From positions 1-64,000 of the forward strand of contig JAGBDN010000094.1 in NCBI GenBank assembly GCA_017937485.1: a DNA stretch of 64,000 nt, in the 5' to 3' direction. A model generated the notes under the pieces. That model saw only the letters and a program-made list of their open reading frames with translations. It had not been told where the DNA came from and searched no databases. Origin of the DNA: Thermoguttaceae bacterium (GTDB lineage Bacteria > Planctomycetota > Planctomycetia > Pirellulales > Thermoguttaceae). Positions 1 to 8,736 of the stretch are shown in pieces (positions within the stretch are counted from its first letter, which is position 1; every line of letters starts with the position of its first letter). The position numbers were made by a program, and so were the translations under genes.

Positions 1-1247
1 CCGGCAAGTCGCGACCAATCGCCGAAACGCGCCTCGTTCGGTCGGACGTTTGAAAACGTAAACGTCGACGCCGCGCCCGTTTGCAATTCGAATAAATGAA
101 CGGTCGCCGACGGAAAACGGACGTTCGCGCCGCCGCCGAGACTCAACGCGAACCTTTGCCCGTTCGCGTTGGCCGTTGTCAAAACGTCGTCAAAAACGAC
201 GGCGCCGTCGACGAAAAGTTTTTGCCCGACTTGCGGCGCGACGTCGCCCGAAACGATCGCAAAGCGCGACGTCGCCCAACCGTTCGACGTAAGAAACGAC
301 GGCAAAACGACTTCCGTTCCCGTCGCGTCGGCGCCGATCCAAAATAAATCGGCTTGAAGCGTTTCATACGCGCCGGGACTACACGTTGCGACGCCGTTTG
401 TTTCGCGGCCTCGAAAGTTTCCGTCGAGGTCGTATTTTGACGCCGCGTCGACGTCGCCGGAATCGCGGTAAGGAGACGGGTTCGGCGATGCGTCGTCGAT
501 AAGTCGCAAGTCCCAGTTTTGCCAAGCGTTGGCGTTCCAAGTTTCGACGCTTAAATCGTCCGGCGGCGACGCGACGAAACCAATAGACGACGACGCGACG
601 TCAACGACGCTTCCAACGTTTTCGTTCGACGTTTTAACCGTCGAAGCGCCGATAATCGAGTTGAAAAACGACGCTTTTCCGCTTCCGCCGGCGTCGTTAA
701 CTCCCGTCGAATCGACGTTTCCGACAACGGTCGAGCCGGAAACGGACGCGACGCCCGAAGCGCATAGGCCGCCGGAAGTCGACGCCGCGCGACAACCGAC
801 GATAAGCGAATCGCGAACTTCGGCGTTCGAACCGGCTTGAACAAAAATCGCGCCGCCGGAACGCGACGTTTTACAACCCGCGAAAAGACAACGGTTAAAA
901 ACCGCGTTTGAGTTTTCGGAAATAGTCGCGCCTCCGCCGTGATAATAAGTCGACGAGTTGACGCCGCCGACAAAATCGAAACCGACAAACTCCGCGGTGG
1001 CGCCAGAACGAACGAATACCAAGCCGGTCGCGCCGCCGCCGACGAGCCGAACGCGACACGGCGCCGCGTCGAGCGTCAAGTTTTTAGCGACGGTAAGCGT
1101 CGACGCGAGAACGATTTCGATGGTCGAGCCGCGTTCGAAGACGGTTTCGTCGGGGCGAATAACGTCGCTGGGTTGGGCGTTGCGAATCGCTTCGACAAGG
1201 CTTCCGGCGCCGGTCGACGCGTTCGACGTAAAGTAAACGGTTGCCAT
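1..1247 (-). CDS. Right-handed beta-helix surface protein (choice-of-anchor/Pmp-like), 5' part only
   Basis: An open frame starts at ATG 1247 with an AAGGAG Shine-Dalgarno eight bases upstream and runs, without a stop, off the left edge, so about 415 residues of the amino end are visible. The protein opens MATVYFTSNASTGAGSLVEA and continues with short Gly/Ala/Ser/Val-rich strands. These include repeated pieces such as GGGAT, NRCLFAGC, SGGAIFV and DSLIVGC, typical of right-handed parallel beta-helix proteins of the polymorphic outer-membrane/adhesin type. A loop near residue 290 (YDLDGNFRGR, then GAYE) resembles the 'choice-of-anchor' repeat end seen in planctomycete surface proteins. No signal peptide is visible, so export would need another route or an internal signal. 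The function (adhesion, surface layer or polysaccharide binding) is inferred only. The carboxy end lies outside the window. Confidence 0.75.
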   Translation of the reverse strand, partial: MATVYFTSNASTGAGSLVEAIRNAQPSDVIRPDETVFERGSTIEIVLASTLTVAKNLTLDAAPCRVRLVGGGATGLVFVRSGATAEFVGFDFVGGVNSSTYYHGGGATISENSNAVFNRCLFAGCKTSRSGGAIFVQAGSNAEVRDSLIVGCRAASTSGGLCASGVASVSGSTVVGNVDSTGVNDAGGSGKASFFNSIIGASTVKTSNENVGSVVDVASSSIGFVASPPDDLSVETWNANAWQNWDLRLIDDASPNPSPYRDSGDVDAASKYDLDGNFRGRETNGVATCSPGAYETLQADLFWIGADATGTEVVLPSFLTSNGWATSRFAIVSGDVAPQVGQKLFVDGAVVFDDVLTTANANGQRFALSLGGGANVRFPSATVHLFELQTGAASTFTFSNVRPNEARFGDWSRLA

Positions 1248-1261
1248 TAGTTAGAACTCCT

Positions 1262-1700
1262 TAGAAAACGGGAAAGCGGGAAAGAAAGGGGCGAAATAGG
1301 AGCGATTTTAACGAGAACGCGCCGTTGCGTTTTCGCCCCGCTTAGCGCAATTAGAAAAGACGCGCGAAAAAAATCAATTTTAACGCCTACAAAACGCATA
1401 TCTTACGGGGCGTTAACGTAAAAAAACGCGGGAATCGGCGAACGGAAATCGTTTGAACGCGGCGGCGCGGGAGAAACGGCGAATCGCAGGGAACGACGGA
1501 ACCCTCGAACGTTGGAAAACTTAAATCGCAAACGTAAAATGGAACAAAAAGCCGTAGCCCAAAACGTCGAAGAACGCGTCGGACGTTTGCGCTAAATAAG
1601 CGTTGAAACGCAAGGAAGAAGTCGCCGTTTAGAGGAAAATCCTCTTCGACGTTCAAAAAAAGTCGCGTCTACCTAGAAACAAGACGCGTTCCAAAAGATC
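1262..1700. other. Intergenic, no gene recognised
   Basis: Between the start of the beta-helix gene and the terminator of tRNA-Met I see no convincing gene. A minus-strand open frame at 1387-1656 is rich in Phe/Arg and lacks a ribosome-binding site and any family resemblance. The promoter of the beta-helix gene should lie here, but no clear -35/-10 pair stands out. Confidence 0.5.
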
Positions 1701-1741
1701 AAAAAAAAAGCTCAAACGTTCGCAAAACAAACGTTTGAGCT
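1701..1741 (-). terminator. Intrinsic terminator of tRNA-Met
   Basis: Read on the minus strand, a perfect 12-bp stem (1741-1730 with 1720-1709) encloses a 9-base loop and is followed by a run of nine U. It begins right after the tRNA acceptor end. Confidence 0.9.
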
Positions 1742-1743
1742 AG

Positions 1744-1817
1744 TGGCTGAAACTGGACTTGAACCGGTGACCTACGGCTTATGAAGCCGCCGCTCTAACC
1801 AACTGAGCTATTCAGCC
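1744..1817 (-). tRNA. tRNA-Met (anticodon CAT)
   Basis: This is a complete cloverleaf on the minus strand: the 7-bp acceptor GGCTGAA/TTCAGCC, D arm GCTC..GAGC, anticodon loop TTCATAA (CAT) closed by a GCGGC/GCCGT stem, and T loop GTTCAAGTC. The first pair is G-C and the sequence resembles elongator tRNA-Met rather than initiator tRNA. A tRNA-Ile2 modified by TilS also reads CAT and is the alternative. CCA is not encoded. A promoter (1880-1907) and a terminator (1701-1741) make it a single-gene transcription unit. Confidence 0.93.
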
Positions 1818-1879
1818 TTTTTCTTCGTTAAGGCGATAAGGGTGGGAGGCGTTTACCGCTCACCCCCTTAACACACATA

Positions 1880-1907
1880 ATCATAACACGCTTTCGCGAA
1901 ATGTAAA
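1880..1907 (-). promoter_or_regulatory. Sigma-70-type promoter for tRNA-Met
   Basis: On the minus strand TTTACA (1907-1902), a 16-base spacer and TATGAT (1885-1880) lie about 60 bases upstream of the tRNA. The short leader holds a G-rich hairpin. Confidence 0.65.
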
Positions 1908-1958
1908 GAGCCTTTTTCTAATTTTTTTTATTTTTTTATACCGACCGCGGACGGGCCG

Positions 1959-3077
1959 TTATTCGCGGTCGTCGGCTCGAGTTTTGATTTGAACCGCCGC
2001 GGCGCCTCGATAGAGACCCGGGCGGCACAGGAAGCGCGGCGCGTCGTTCACTAGGCCTAAAAATAGGGCGTTCGCCGGAACGTTCGTCGTTAAAACGTCG
2101 CCCGGTTTCAAGCGGCGCCAAGATTCCGTCGGCATTTCGTTCCGCTCGACGACGACGGCAAGTTCAAAATCGCCTTCCGACGGTAAAACCGAATCGACGG
2201 CGGCGTCGAGAAAACCCGGCGCGTCGGAAAGAAAGGGCGTCGACTCGGTCGGCTCGGCGGCGCGTCGCGAGAACGGCGGGGAAAAAAGAGCGGACGACCG
2301 CGAGTCCGGGACGTTGGCGCGCGGCGTTTGCGTCGACGAAAAGGAGGACGGCGCCGGTTCCGAAAAATCGCGAGGGAGCGCGGCGTCGGCCAACGGCGCG
2401 AGAAAACGCGTCGAAAAAACGAACGTCCAAGGAAAATAACGGTCGGCGAGGCGCAGAACGCGGCGCTCCCAATAAAATAGGGCGTCGTCGAGTTCGAGCG
2501 CGACGCGGTCGAACGTTGGGCGGAACGCGACGACGGTCGGCGAAGAAGAGAACGCGGCGGTTGGGAAAAGCGTCGCGAAACGAACCGATTCTTGCGCGAA
2601 CGCTTCTTCTTCAAACGGCGTCAACGGCGTTTGCGCGTCGGCGTTAAAATCGTTCCAAAGCGTCGCGTTTGCGCAAAGGGCCGCGACGTCGAAACCGAGC
2701 GCCGCGTCGAAGAGGAGCCGAAAGGTCGACGGCGGCGCGACAAATAAGGAACGCGCGCCGCGATCGTCGCCGAGAAGGAGCGTTTCGGGAAGGACGTCGT
2801 TCGAACGCCTGAAACCTCCCGCGACGTCGTCGAGAGACGCGAACCCGAAACCGTCGAAGAGAACTTCCGCCGTCGGCGCCGTTAGTCGACGAGCCGCTTC
2901 GACAAAAGAGGATTCAAATTCGGCGAAAAAGGGGGCGTCGAGGGGCGGCGAAGCGTTGGGGGCTTGGCGACCCGCGAAAATTGGCGCGAACTGAACGGCG
3001 TTGGGAAAACGGGCGCGCGTCGTCGTATGCGCAACGTCGTCGGAAGGAAGTTCGGAGGAAGAACGGGGGAACTGCAT
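1959..3077 (-). CDS. FliM/FliN (SpoA)-family protein, isolated from flagellar genes
   Basis: This is a 372-residue protein. Its last ~65 residues match the SpoA (FliN/FliM/HrcQ C-terminal) fold: a strand-rich stretch (ELAVVVERNEMP), then RRLKPGDVL near residues 321-329, and a closing RPGLYRGAAAVQIK. That is the usual 'leading strand, L-x-P-G-D, Pro-Gly, final strand' layout of the family. The middle (TPLTPFEEEAFAQ around residue 155) recalls the 'LT-x-IE' entry to the CheC-like domain of FliM. FliM proteins form the rotor switch of the flagellar C-ring and bind CheY-P, and relatives form type III secretion sorting platforms. No flagellar, chemotaxis or secretion gene flanks it here. A Ser/Pro-rich linker (about residues 235-285) precedes the SpoA part. 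Start ATG 3077 has no clear Shine-Dalgarno, so the amino end is uncertain. Confidence 0.6.
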   Translation of the reverse strand: MQFPRSSSELPSDDVAHTTTRARFPNAVQFAPIFAGRQAPNASPPLDAPFFAEFESSFVEAARRLTAPTAEVLFDGFGFASLDDVAGGFRRSNDVLPETLLLGDDRGARSLFVAPPSTFRLLFDAALGFDVAALCANATLWNDFNADAQTPLTPFEEEAFAQESVRFATLFPTAAFSSSPTVVAFRPTFDRVALELDDALFYWERRVLRLADRYFPWTFVFSTRFLAPLADAALPRDFSEPAPSSFSSTQTPRANVPDSRSSALFSPPFSRRAAEPTESTPFLSDAPGFLDAAVDSVLPSEGDFELAVVVERNEMPTESWRRLKPGDVLTTNVPANALFLGLVNDAPRFLCRPGLYRGAAAVQIKTRADDRE

Positions 3078-3596
3078 CGTTGGGCGAGAAAAGAGAAAAG
3101 GAAAGGAATAAAGGCGGGAACCAAACGTCGGCGCGTTAGTTTAGCGGAATTAACGCCGCCAAGCAAGAGCGGTTTTGAAAAATGCGTTGAATATAGGCGG
3201 AGTAAGGGGGCTGGCGATAAAAATTAGGGTTTTGATAACAAAGTATAAAAAAGGAGGGGAGGAAAACGAAGAGCAAACGGGAAAAAGAGAAGCGCGGGAA
3301 AAGAGGGCGTCTTGACTTGGGGGCGAAGATTTTTTAAAATTCAACGAAGAGCGCGCTCCTAAAAGAAAAAAGTTTTTTTCGATAAAAGTTGGCGTTCGAC
3401 GTTATTTTGTCGGCGGTCGCGTCGTCAATATTAATAGACGGCGTTCCAACGAGAAAATAAAGCCGCGGTTGCGGTACGCGCTTGAACGGTTTTAAGACTT
3501 GCGTTGGTTTTTGACGGAAAGCGTGGAAAACGCCGTCGACGACGTTAAGGTAAAAAAGGCGTTGAAATTTCAAACGAAGAATTTAAGGGACGAACG
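3078..3596. other. Divergent intergenic region
   Basis: This region separates the FliM-like gene (minus) from the secreted-protein gene at 3597 (plus). It holds a good plus-strand promoter (3312-3340), implying a leader of about 250 bases that includes an AATATTAAT stretch near 3430. No coding frame or recognisable riboswitch was seen. Confidence 0.5.
3312..3340 (+). promoter_or_regulatory. Promoter for the 3597-scpB unit
   Basis: TTGACT (3312-3317), a 17-base spacer and TAAAAT (3335-3340). It predicts a long untranslated leader of about 250 bases. Confidence 0.65.
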
Positions 3597-5414
3597 ATGA
3601 ACATTCGGAATCGACGAGGAAACAAAGGACGCGGAAACGGCGCGACGCTGGGAAAAACGGGCGTGTTCGCGACGGTTTTAACGTTTGCAACCGTTTTAAC
3701 GACGTGTTGGGGCGGCGCTCGAACGGCGTCGGCGGCGGAACCGAACGTCGATAAAGATTGGCGACCGATCGCCGTCGTCGCGAGCGCCGGATACGACGCG
3801 GTTTGGGGAGCGGCGGAACGCGTCGCTAAAGAGCTGAAATTTGCCGAAGCGGTCGAGGCCGCGCGGGCGATTTACGGCGACGTTCAAGGCGTCGACCGCG
3901 AAAAGCCGTTCGGCGTCGTCGTCGCGACGAACGGTTCCGAAGTCGTTCCGTTCGCGTTTTTGCCGGTCGCGAACGTCGAAAAACTTGAATTTGTCGGCGC
4001 TTCCGATTTGAAAGAAAAGATCGAAACGACGCCGGAAGGAACGTTTTTCGGCGACGATCCGCGCTTCCGCTTGCTCGAAAAAGACGGTTGGCTCTTCGTT
4101 TGCGAAGCGGGAAAAGAAGCCGTCCTTCCGACGACCGACCCAACCGCTTGGCTTGGCGACGAGAAAGCGGGCGTTTTGACGTTTCAAGCCGATTTGACCG
4201 CGCTTCCGGAAGAACTGCTCGAAGCCGGGTTCGCGGCGTTGCGGCAAAAGGCCGCCGAAGCCGCGCCGACCGACGACGAAGCCGCGCTCGAACAATTCGA
4301 CGCGACGCTCGAATATTATTCGGCGATTTTCGATTCGCTCGAACGCGCCGCTTGGACGCTTAACGTCGACGCGGCGACCGGCGATCTTCTTTGCGATTGC
4401 TCCGCCGTTTGCAAAGACGGCTCGCCGTTGGCCGAAACGTTCGCCGGAACGCAAAACGCCGAAACCCGTTGGGGCGCGATCGCCGAGACGCCGAACGCCG
4501 TTTTCGCCGCCGTTCAAGCGGGCAAACGCTCCGCGCTCGACCGCGAGTTTCTGGCGAAACAACAAGCGATCGCGTTCGATAATTTTAAAACCGCGCTCGA
4601 GATCGGGCTCGACTCCGACGAAGAACGAGCGTTGGCGGAAGAAGTGTTGGCCGTTCTTGAAAGATTCGCGAAGTCGGCGAACGCCGACGGAACGTTCGAC
4701 GTCGCCTCGGCGTTTGCTTGCGACGCGTCGGGCGCTTGCTTTTCGACGGCGGTCGCGTCGGTCGACGGGAACGAATTGACCGTCGCCGCGCGTAAAATTT
4801 TCGAGAAATTGAAGAAAGACGAACCGGAAATCGCCGAACAAATCGCTAAATTCGTTAAATTTGACGCGGAAACGGTCGAAGGTTTCGCCGTTTCTAAACT
4901 CGACGTTCCGTTCGCCGAGTTGGGCGCGGATTTGCCGGAGTCGCTCGCCGCGTATTGGAGCGATAAAACGTTCGCCGTTCGTTGGGGAACGTGCGCCGAC
5001 GCGGTTTTGGCCGTCGTCGGTCTCGACTCGACCGCCGTCGACGCCGAGTTTGCGCGAATCGCCGCCGCTTCAAAGTCGAAAACGCCGGCTCCGAAACGCG
5101 TCGCTTTCGCCGTCGCTCCGTTGGGACGCTGGGCGCTCGCCGCGCTCGACGGGGCGGACGAGTTGACCGCTTCCGCTCGAAAGGCGCTCGAACGAGTCGC
5201 CGAAGCGGACGACGCTCGCTTCGAAGTCGAATATTCGGTCGACGGCAACCAAATCGCGGCGCGGTACGTCGTTAAATCCGGCGTATTCCGCTTAATTGGC
5301 GACGTCGCGCGAATCGCTTTCGCCGCGAAACTCGGTTCCGGCGGCGACGGCGAAGACGTCGATTACCTTTTCGAAGACGGCGAAGACGTCGATTACCTTT
5401 TCGAAGAGGAATGA
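3597..5414 (+). CDS. Secreted hypothetical protein, coupled to scpB
   Basis: This 605-residue protein starts at ATG 3597 behind AAGGGA. Its amino end is a signal peptide: a basic stretch of about 20 residues, a hydrophobic core (GVFATVLTFATVLTT) and an ASAAEP cleavage site near residue 46. The mature part is acidic, Ala/Glu/Asp-rich and mostly helical, and matches no enzyme family I know. It resembles the many exported proteins of unknown role in planctomycetes. The last residues contain a perfect 10-residue tandem repeat (EDVDYLFEDG then EDVDYLFEEE) from a 30-bp DNA duplication immediately before the stop. Its TGA overlaps the scpB ATG as ATGA, so the two are very likely cotranscribed and translationally coupled, although no functional link is obvious. 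Confidence 0.8.
   Translation: MNIRNRRGNKGRGNGATLGKTGVFATVLTFATVLTTCWGGARTASAAEPNVDKDWRPIAVVASAGYDAVWGAAERVAKELKFAEAVEAARAIYGDVQGVDREKPFGVVVATNGSEVVPFAFLPVANVEKLEFVGASDLKEKIETTPEGTFFGDDPRFRLLEKDGWLFVCEAGKEAVLPTTDPTAWLGDEKAGVLTFQADLTALPEELLEAGFAALRQKAAEAAPTDDEAALEQFDATLEYYSAIFDSLERAAWTLNVDAATGDLLCDCSAVCKDGSPLAETFAGTQNAETRWGAIAETPNAVFAAVQAGKRSALDREFLAKQQAIAFDNFKTALEIGLDSDEERALAEEVLAVLERFAKSANADGTFDVASAFACDASGACFSTAVASVDGNELTVAARKIFEKLKKDEPEIAEQIAKFVKFDAETVEGFAVSKLDVPFAELGADLPESLAAYWSDKTFAVRWGTCADAVLAVVGLDSTAVDAEFARIAAASKSKTPAPKRVAFAVAPLGRWALAALDGADELTASARKALERVAEADDARFEVEYSVDGNQIAARYVVKSGVFRLIGDVARIAFAAKLGSGGDGEDVDYLFEDGEDVDYLFEEE
5346..5405 (+). repeat. Two 30-bp direct repeats at the 3' end of the 3597 gene
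   Basis: Units 5346-5375 and 5376-5405 are near identical and in frame, and encode the doubled EDVDYLFE tail. Confidence 0.9.
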
Positions 5415-6709
5415 CCTTGGAACGAAAAGACGCTCGCGAGAGCGAAGAACGACCGTTTGAAGCGACGGCGCAAAGCGACGCAAGCGCGCGGATTGGCGAG
5501 GAAGCGCAAAATAAAGAAATTGGGCAAACGGAGCGCGACGGCGAGAACGGGCGTCGTTCCGTTTCGCCCGGGCGTTTTCGCGTCGTTTCCGCGTCGGGAG
5601 CGTTTTCCGTCGGCGTTGGCGCGCCGTCGAACGAGGGAAAACGGCCGATAAAAACGCCGAATGGGAACGACGACTCGGAAGAGTCGACGGATTCGGTAAA
5701 ATCGGCAAATTCGAGCGAATTAAACGCCGATTGGGAAGCGGACGACGGCGAATTTGACGACGAAAACGCCTTTTTCGCCAGTTTTTCGTCCGATTCCGAG
5801 TCGCGAAGGGCGGCCGATTCGTTCGACGACGCGTTCGCGGGCGGTTTGCGGTCGCTTTTTGACGCGGAGGCGGAAGAGGGCGACGGCGCGGAAGCGTCGG
5901 ACGAGGACGAATCGGACGGCGAACGATTTCAACGCGATTTCGAACGCGAGCGGCGCGAATCGCTCGACGGCGTTTTGCTCCAAAACGACGCCGATTTTCT
6001 GCGCGAAGCGGGCGAAAAATTCGAGCGTTCCCGCGTTTCGGACGCCGATTTCGAACGAAAAAGCGGAGCGCGTTCCGGCGTTAGGAACGCGATAAACGGT
6101 CAAAATAGAGAAAACGGCGAAAATAGCGAAAGAAACGGCGGCGATGAAACGAACGTCGACGCGACCGTCGGACGTCGCGTTCCGATCGGCCCGGCGTCGA
6201 TTCTCGAAGCGATGCTCTTCGTCGGCGACCGAGAAAATCGCCCGCTGACGCTGGCCCGCGCGACCGAGTTGATGCGCAACGTGTCGGAGACCGAGGCGAT
6301 CGAAGCGCTCGCCGACCTGAACGAGCGGTATCTTCGCGACGGCGCCCCTTATCGGATCGTGCGCGACGGCGACGGGTTCCGAATGGCGTTGCGACCCGAG
6401 TTCGACGCGTTGGCGGCGCGTTTTGTCGGCGGGAAGACGAAGGAATTTAAGTTGACGCAAACGATGATTGACGTCTTGGCGTTGATCGCCTATCGGCAGC
6501 CGATCTCGCTCGACGAGATTCTCGAAACGCGGAACAACGCGACCGGCGCGCTTTCGCAGTTGGTTAAACGGGAACTTGTCGCGCAAGAAAAACGCGTCGT
6601 CGACAAGAAAAAAGTCGCGTTTTATACGACGACGCCCCGATTTTTGCGCCTTTTTAACTTGGAGTCGCTCGACGATTTGCCGATCGTCGGCGACGTCGAC
6701 TACCGTTGA
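5411..6709 (+). CDS. scpB: SMC-ScpA-ScpB complex subunit ScpB with a long acidic N-terminal extension
   Basis: Residues ~257-432 are a typical ScpB: two winged-helix domains beginning ILEAMLFVGDRENRPLTLARA, the strongly conserved core LTQTMIDVLALIAYRQPIS, and RNNATGALSQLVKRELV, ending with a TTPRFLRLFNL segment. ScpB dimers bind ScpA and regulate the SMC condensin that compacts and segregates the chromosome. The usual family length is about 170-220 residues. Here about 255 extra residues precede it, rich in Glu, Asp, Ser, Arg and Asn and probably disordered. The start ATG overlaps the preceding stop (ATGA) and no better start lies just before the conserved domain, so the extension is probably real. 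scpA is not in the window. A terminator follows at 6744-6772. Confidence 0.9.
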   Translation: MTLERKDARESEERPFEATAQSDASARIGEEAQNKEIGQTERDGENGRRSVSPGRFRVVSASGAFSVGVGAPSNEGKRPIKTPNGNDDSEESTDSVKSANSSELNADWEADDGEFDDENAFFASFSSDSESRRAADSFDDAFAGGLRSLFDAEAEEGDGAEASDEDESDGERFQRDFERERRESLDGVLLQNDADFLREAGEKFERSRVSDADFERKSGARSGVRNAINGQNRENGENSERNGGDETNVDATVGRRVPIGPASILEAMLFVGDRENRPLTLARATELMRNVSETEAIEALADLNERYLRDGAPYRIVRDGDGFRMALRPEFDALAARFVGGKTKEFKLTQTMIDVLALIAYRQPISLDEILETRNNATGALSQLVKRELVAQEKRVVDKKKVAFYTTTPRFLRLFNLESLDDLPIVGDVDYR

Positions 6710-6743
6710 ATGTTAAAACGGGAAGAAAAACGAGATTTTAACG

Positions 6744-6772
6744 ACGTCGCGTTGGAAAACGCGGCGTTTTTT
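6744..6772 (+). terminator. Intrinsic terminator after scpB
   Basis: A 9-bp stem CGTCGCGTT/AACGCGGCG (one G-U pair) followed by six T. Confidence 0.8.
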
Positions 6773-6888
6773 GGGCGTTTAATTGCGTTAAAATGGAGAA
6801 AAAGCGGCGTTGAGGAAATTTAGCGGGTAAAATTGAAGCGAATTAAGGGAGAAAGAAGAAAAAAAATTTTTTTTCGGGCGCAATTTGC

Positions 6889-6917
6889 TTGCAATCGGGC
6901 GTCGCGTTTGGTATAAT
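6889..6917 (+). promoter_or_regulatory. Strong sigma-70-type promoter for the 7233 gene
   Basis: TTGCAA (6889-6894), a 17-base spacer and a perfect TATAAT (6912-6917). The implied leader of about 310 bases (6924-7232) shows no recognised riboswitch. Confidence 0.8.
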
Positions 6918-7232
6918 CGCGAACGTTCTGAAACTGTTGGCGTCGCGTTGTTGACGACGGACGTTAAAATGTTTCGATTTTAAGGAAAGTAACGCCGCCT
7001 AAACGGCGATTTTCGATTTCCGTTTCCCTTCGTTAGCAAGGACGAGCGCTTGCGCTTGCCAAACGTCGCGCGTCGTTTGAGGGCGCGGGCGTTGGAAAAG
7101 CGCGTCGCGTTGAAACGTCGAAAATCGCGCCGTCGAGGCGGACGACGACGAACAAAACGAAGCGTCGAAGCGCGTCTTCCGAACAGAGATTTTGACGCCG
7201 CTCGACCTCCGTTTGCGAAAGGAACGAACGAT

Positions 7233-8246
7233 ATGCAACGTCAATGGACTCGCCGCGATTTTATGGCGACGACCGCGCTCGGCGCCGTCGCCGCGACCGC
7301 GAATTTGAACGGTTTTTCGAGCGTCGCTCGCGCCGACGAGAGCGCCGCGACCTATAAAACGCAACTGCACAGCGCCTTTATTCTTGGGAAAGCCGATAAA
7401 AAACGCTTCGAAGAGTTGGCCGCCGTCGGGATCGAAGGCGTTGAAATTTCCGGTTGGAACGTCGAAGTCGCCGACGCTCGCAAAGCTCGCAAAGACGCGG
7501 AAGAAGTTGGGATCCGCATTCACTCGGTGATGCGCGGTTGGACGAACTTCAACAACGCCGACTCCGCGAAAGCCGATATCGAATCGGTCAAGAAAGCGTT
7601 GGCCGCCGCCGCCGCGTTCGGCGCCTCCGCGATTCTGCTCGTTCCGTGCCGCATTGGCAATCCGGGCCCGAAACCTTGGGACTTCAAAATTGATTTCGAC
7701 CCGAACACGTTGATGGTGAAATCGGTTTGCGAAGGCGACAACGCGCCGTTCGCCGAATATATCAAGTTGCAAAACGAAGCGACCGAAGCGACCTACCGTT
7801 GCATGGAAGAAATTCTTCCGGTCGCGGCTTACGAAGGCGTTACCATCGGTATTGAAAACGTTTGGAACAACCTTTGGTGCGCGCCGGACTTTTACGCCGC
7901 GTTCGTTCGTTCCTTCTCGAACGTTTGGGTTAAGGCTTACTTCGACCTCGGCAATCACGTTAAATACGCGAAAACCGAAGATTGGCTTCGCGCGCTTGGC
8001 AAAGACGATATCGTCAAGTTGCACATCAAAGACTTCCTGCTCGACAAATCGAGCGGAAGCGGCGGTTCCTTCCCGCCGATCGGAAAAGGCTCGATCGATT
8101 GGAAATCGGTGCGCGATTGCATCGAAGAAATCGGTTATAACGGTTGGGTTACCCAAGAGGCCGGCGGTTACACCGACAAGAGTTACGCGCAAATCTTCAA
8201 AGACTTCTTCGCGGGCAAACCGTTCTCCGTTCAACCGGACGCGTGA
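7233..8246 (+). CDS. Tat-exported sugar phosphate isomerase/epimerase-like TIM-barrel protein
   Basis: This 337-residue protein of the xylose isomerase-like (AP endonuclease 2) TIM-barrel family starts at ATG 7233 with an AAAGGA site; the longer frame upstream begins at TTG and is discarded. The amino end is a twin-arginine signal, TRRDFMATTALGAVAATA, cleaved around residues 30-35, so the protein is exported folded. Family-type metal and sugar ligands appear at barrel strand ends: GVEISGW, SVMRGW, GIENVWNN, YFDLGNHVKY, LHIKDF and a late WVTQEAGG. Such proteins often isomerise, epimerise or dehydrate keto-sugars, and in planctomycetes they commonly accompany DUF1080 proteins and Gfo/Idh/MocA oxidoreductases. 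Two DUF1080 genes are in this window but about 50 kb away. The substrate cannot be told. A terminator follows. Confidence 0.85.
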   Translation: MQRQWTRRDFMATTALGAVAATANLNGFSSVARADESAATYKTQLHSAFILGKADKKRFEELAAVGIEGVEISGWNVEVADARKARKDAEEVGIRIHSVMRGWTNFNNADSAKADIESVKKALAAAAAFGASAILLVPCRIGNPGPKPWDFKIDFDPNTLMVKSVCEGDNAPFAEYIKLQNEATEATYRCMEEILPVAAYEGVTIGIENVWNNLWCAPDFYAAFVRSFSNVWVKAYFDLGNHVKYAKTEDWLRALGKDDIVKLHIKDFLLDKSSGSGGSFPPIGKGSIDWKSVRDCIEEIGYNGWVTQEAGGYTDKSYAQIFKDFFAGKPFSVQPDA

Positions 8247-8328
8247 TTGGGAGAAAAATCGAACCGTTAACGTCGGCGTTTGACGAATAAGAGCGAACGC
8301 CGGTCGTTATTAACGGCGTAAAATAGGG

Positions 8329-8378
8329 CGGCGCGGCGTGAGTCGAGACGATTCGACGAACGTCGCGCCGTTTTTTTT
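8329..8378 (+). terminator. Intrinsic terminator after the isomerase-like gene
   Basis: A 10-bp GC-rich stem (8329-8338 with 8361-8370, one G-U pair) with an inner hairpin is followed by eight T. Confidence 0.85.
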
Positions 8379-8612
8379 GCGTTAAAATCGTCGCGACCGG
8401 AACCGTCGGGCGTCGGGCGGAGAAAATCGACCGTCGTTTTCGGTCGCGGCGAGGGGAGGAGAAAATCCGGTCGCCGAAAGCGGTTGGCGTTTGGGCAAGC
8501 GACGGAGAAAAACGAGACGAAAATCGGACTTTCTTCGTTAAATTAAAAGGACGCAAAGAACCGCGGCGACGCCAAGGGGGGAAGCGCGTCGCTTAACGAA
8601 CGTTCAAGAAAA

Positions 8613-8656
8613 GAAAAAACGCCGCGTTCTTTTGCGAGAACGCGACGTTTTATTTT
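8613..8656. terminator. Bidirectional terminator between convergent units
   Basis: A 12-bp stem (8619-8630 with 8637-8648) is flanked by A-rich sequence on the left and T-rich sequence on the right, so it can work both for the minus-strand rplI unit and as a second stop for the plus-strand gene. Confidence 0.8.
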
Positions 8657-8736
8657 CGCATAATGTTAAAATAGACAAAGCGAGTTCGCCTATTTTAACG
8701 CGCGGCGGCTAAAAGCCCGTCGACAAGGGAAGTCGA

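Noticed and set aside
1387..1656. An 89-codon minus-strand frame between the beta-helix gene and tRNA-Met
   Set aside because: Phe/Arg-rich, no ribosome-binding site, no resemblance to known proteins.
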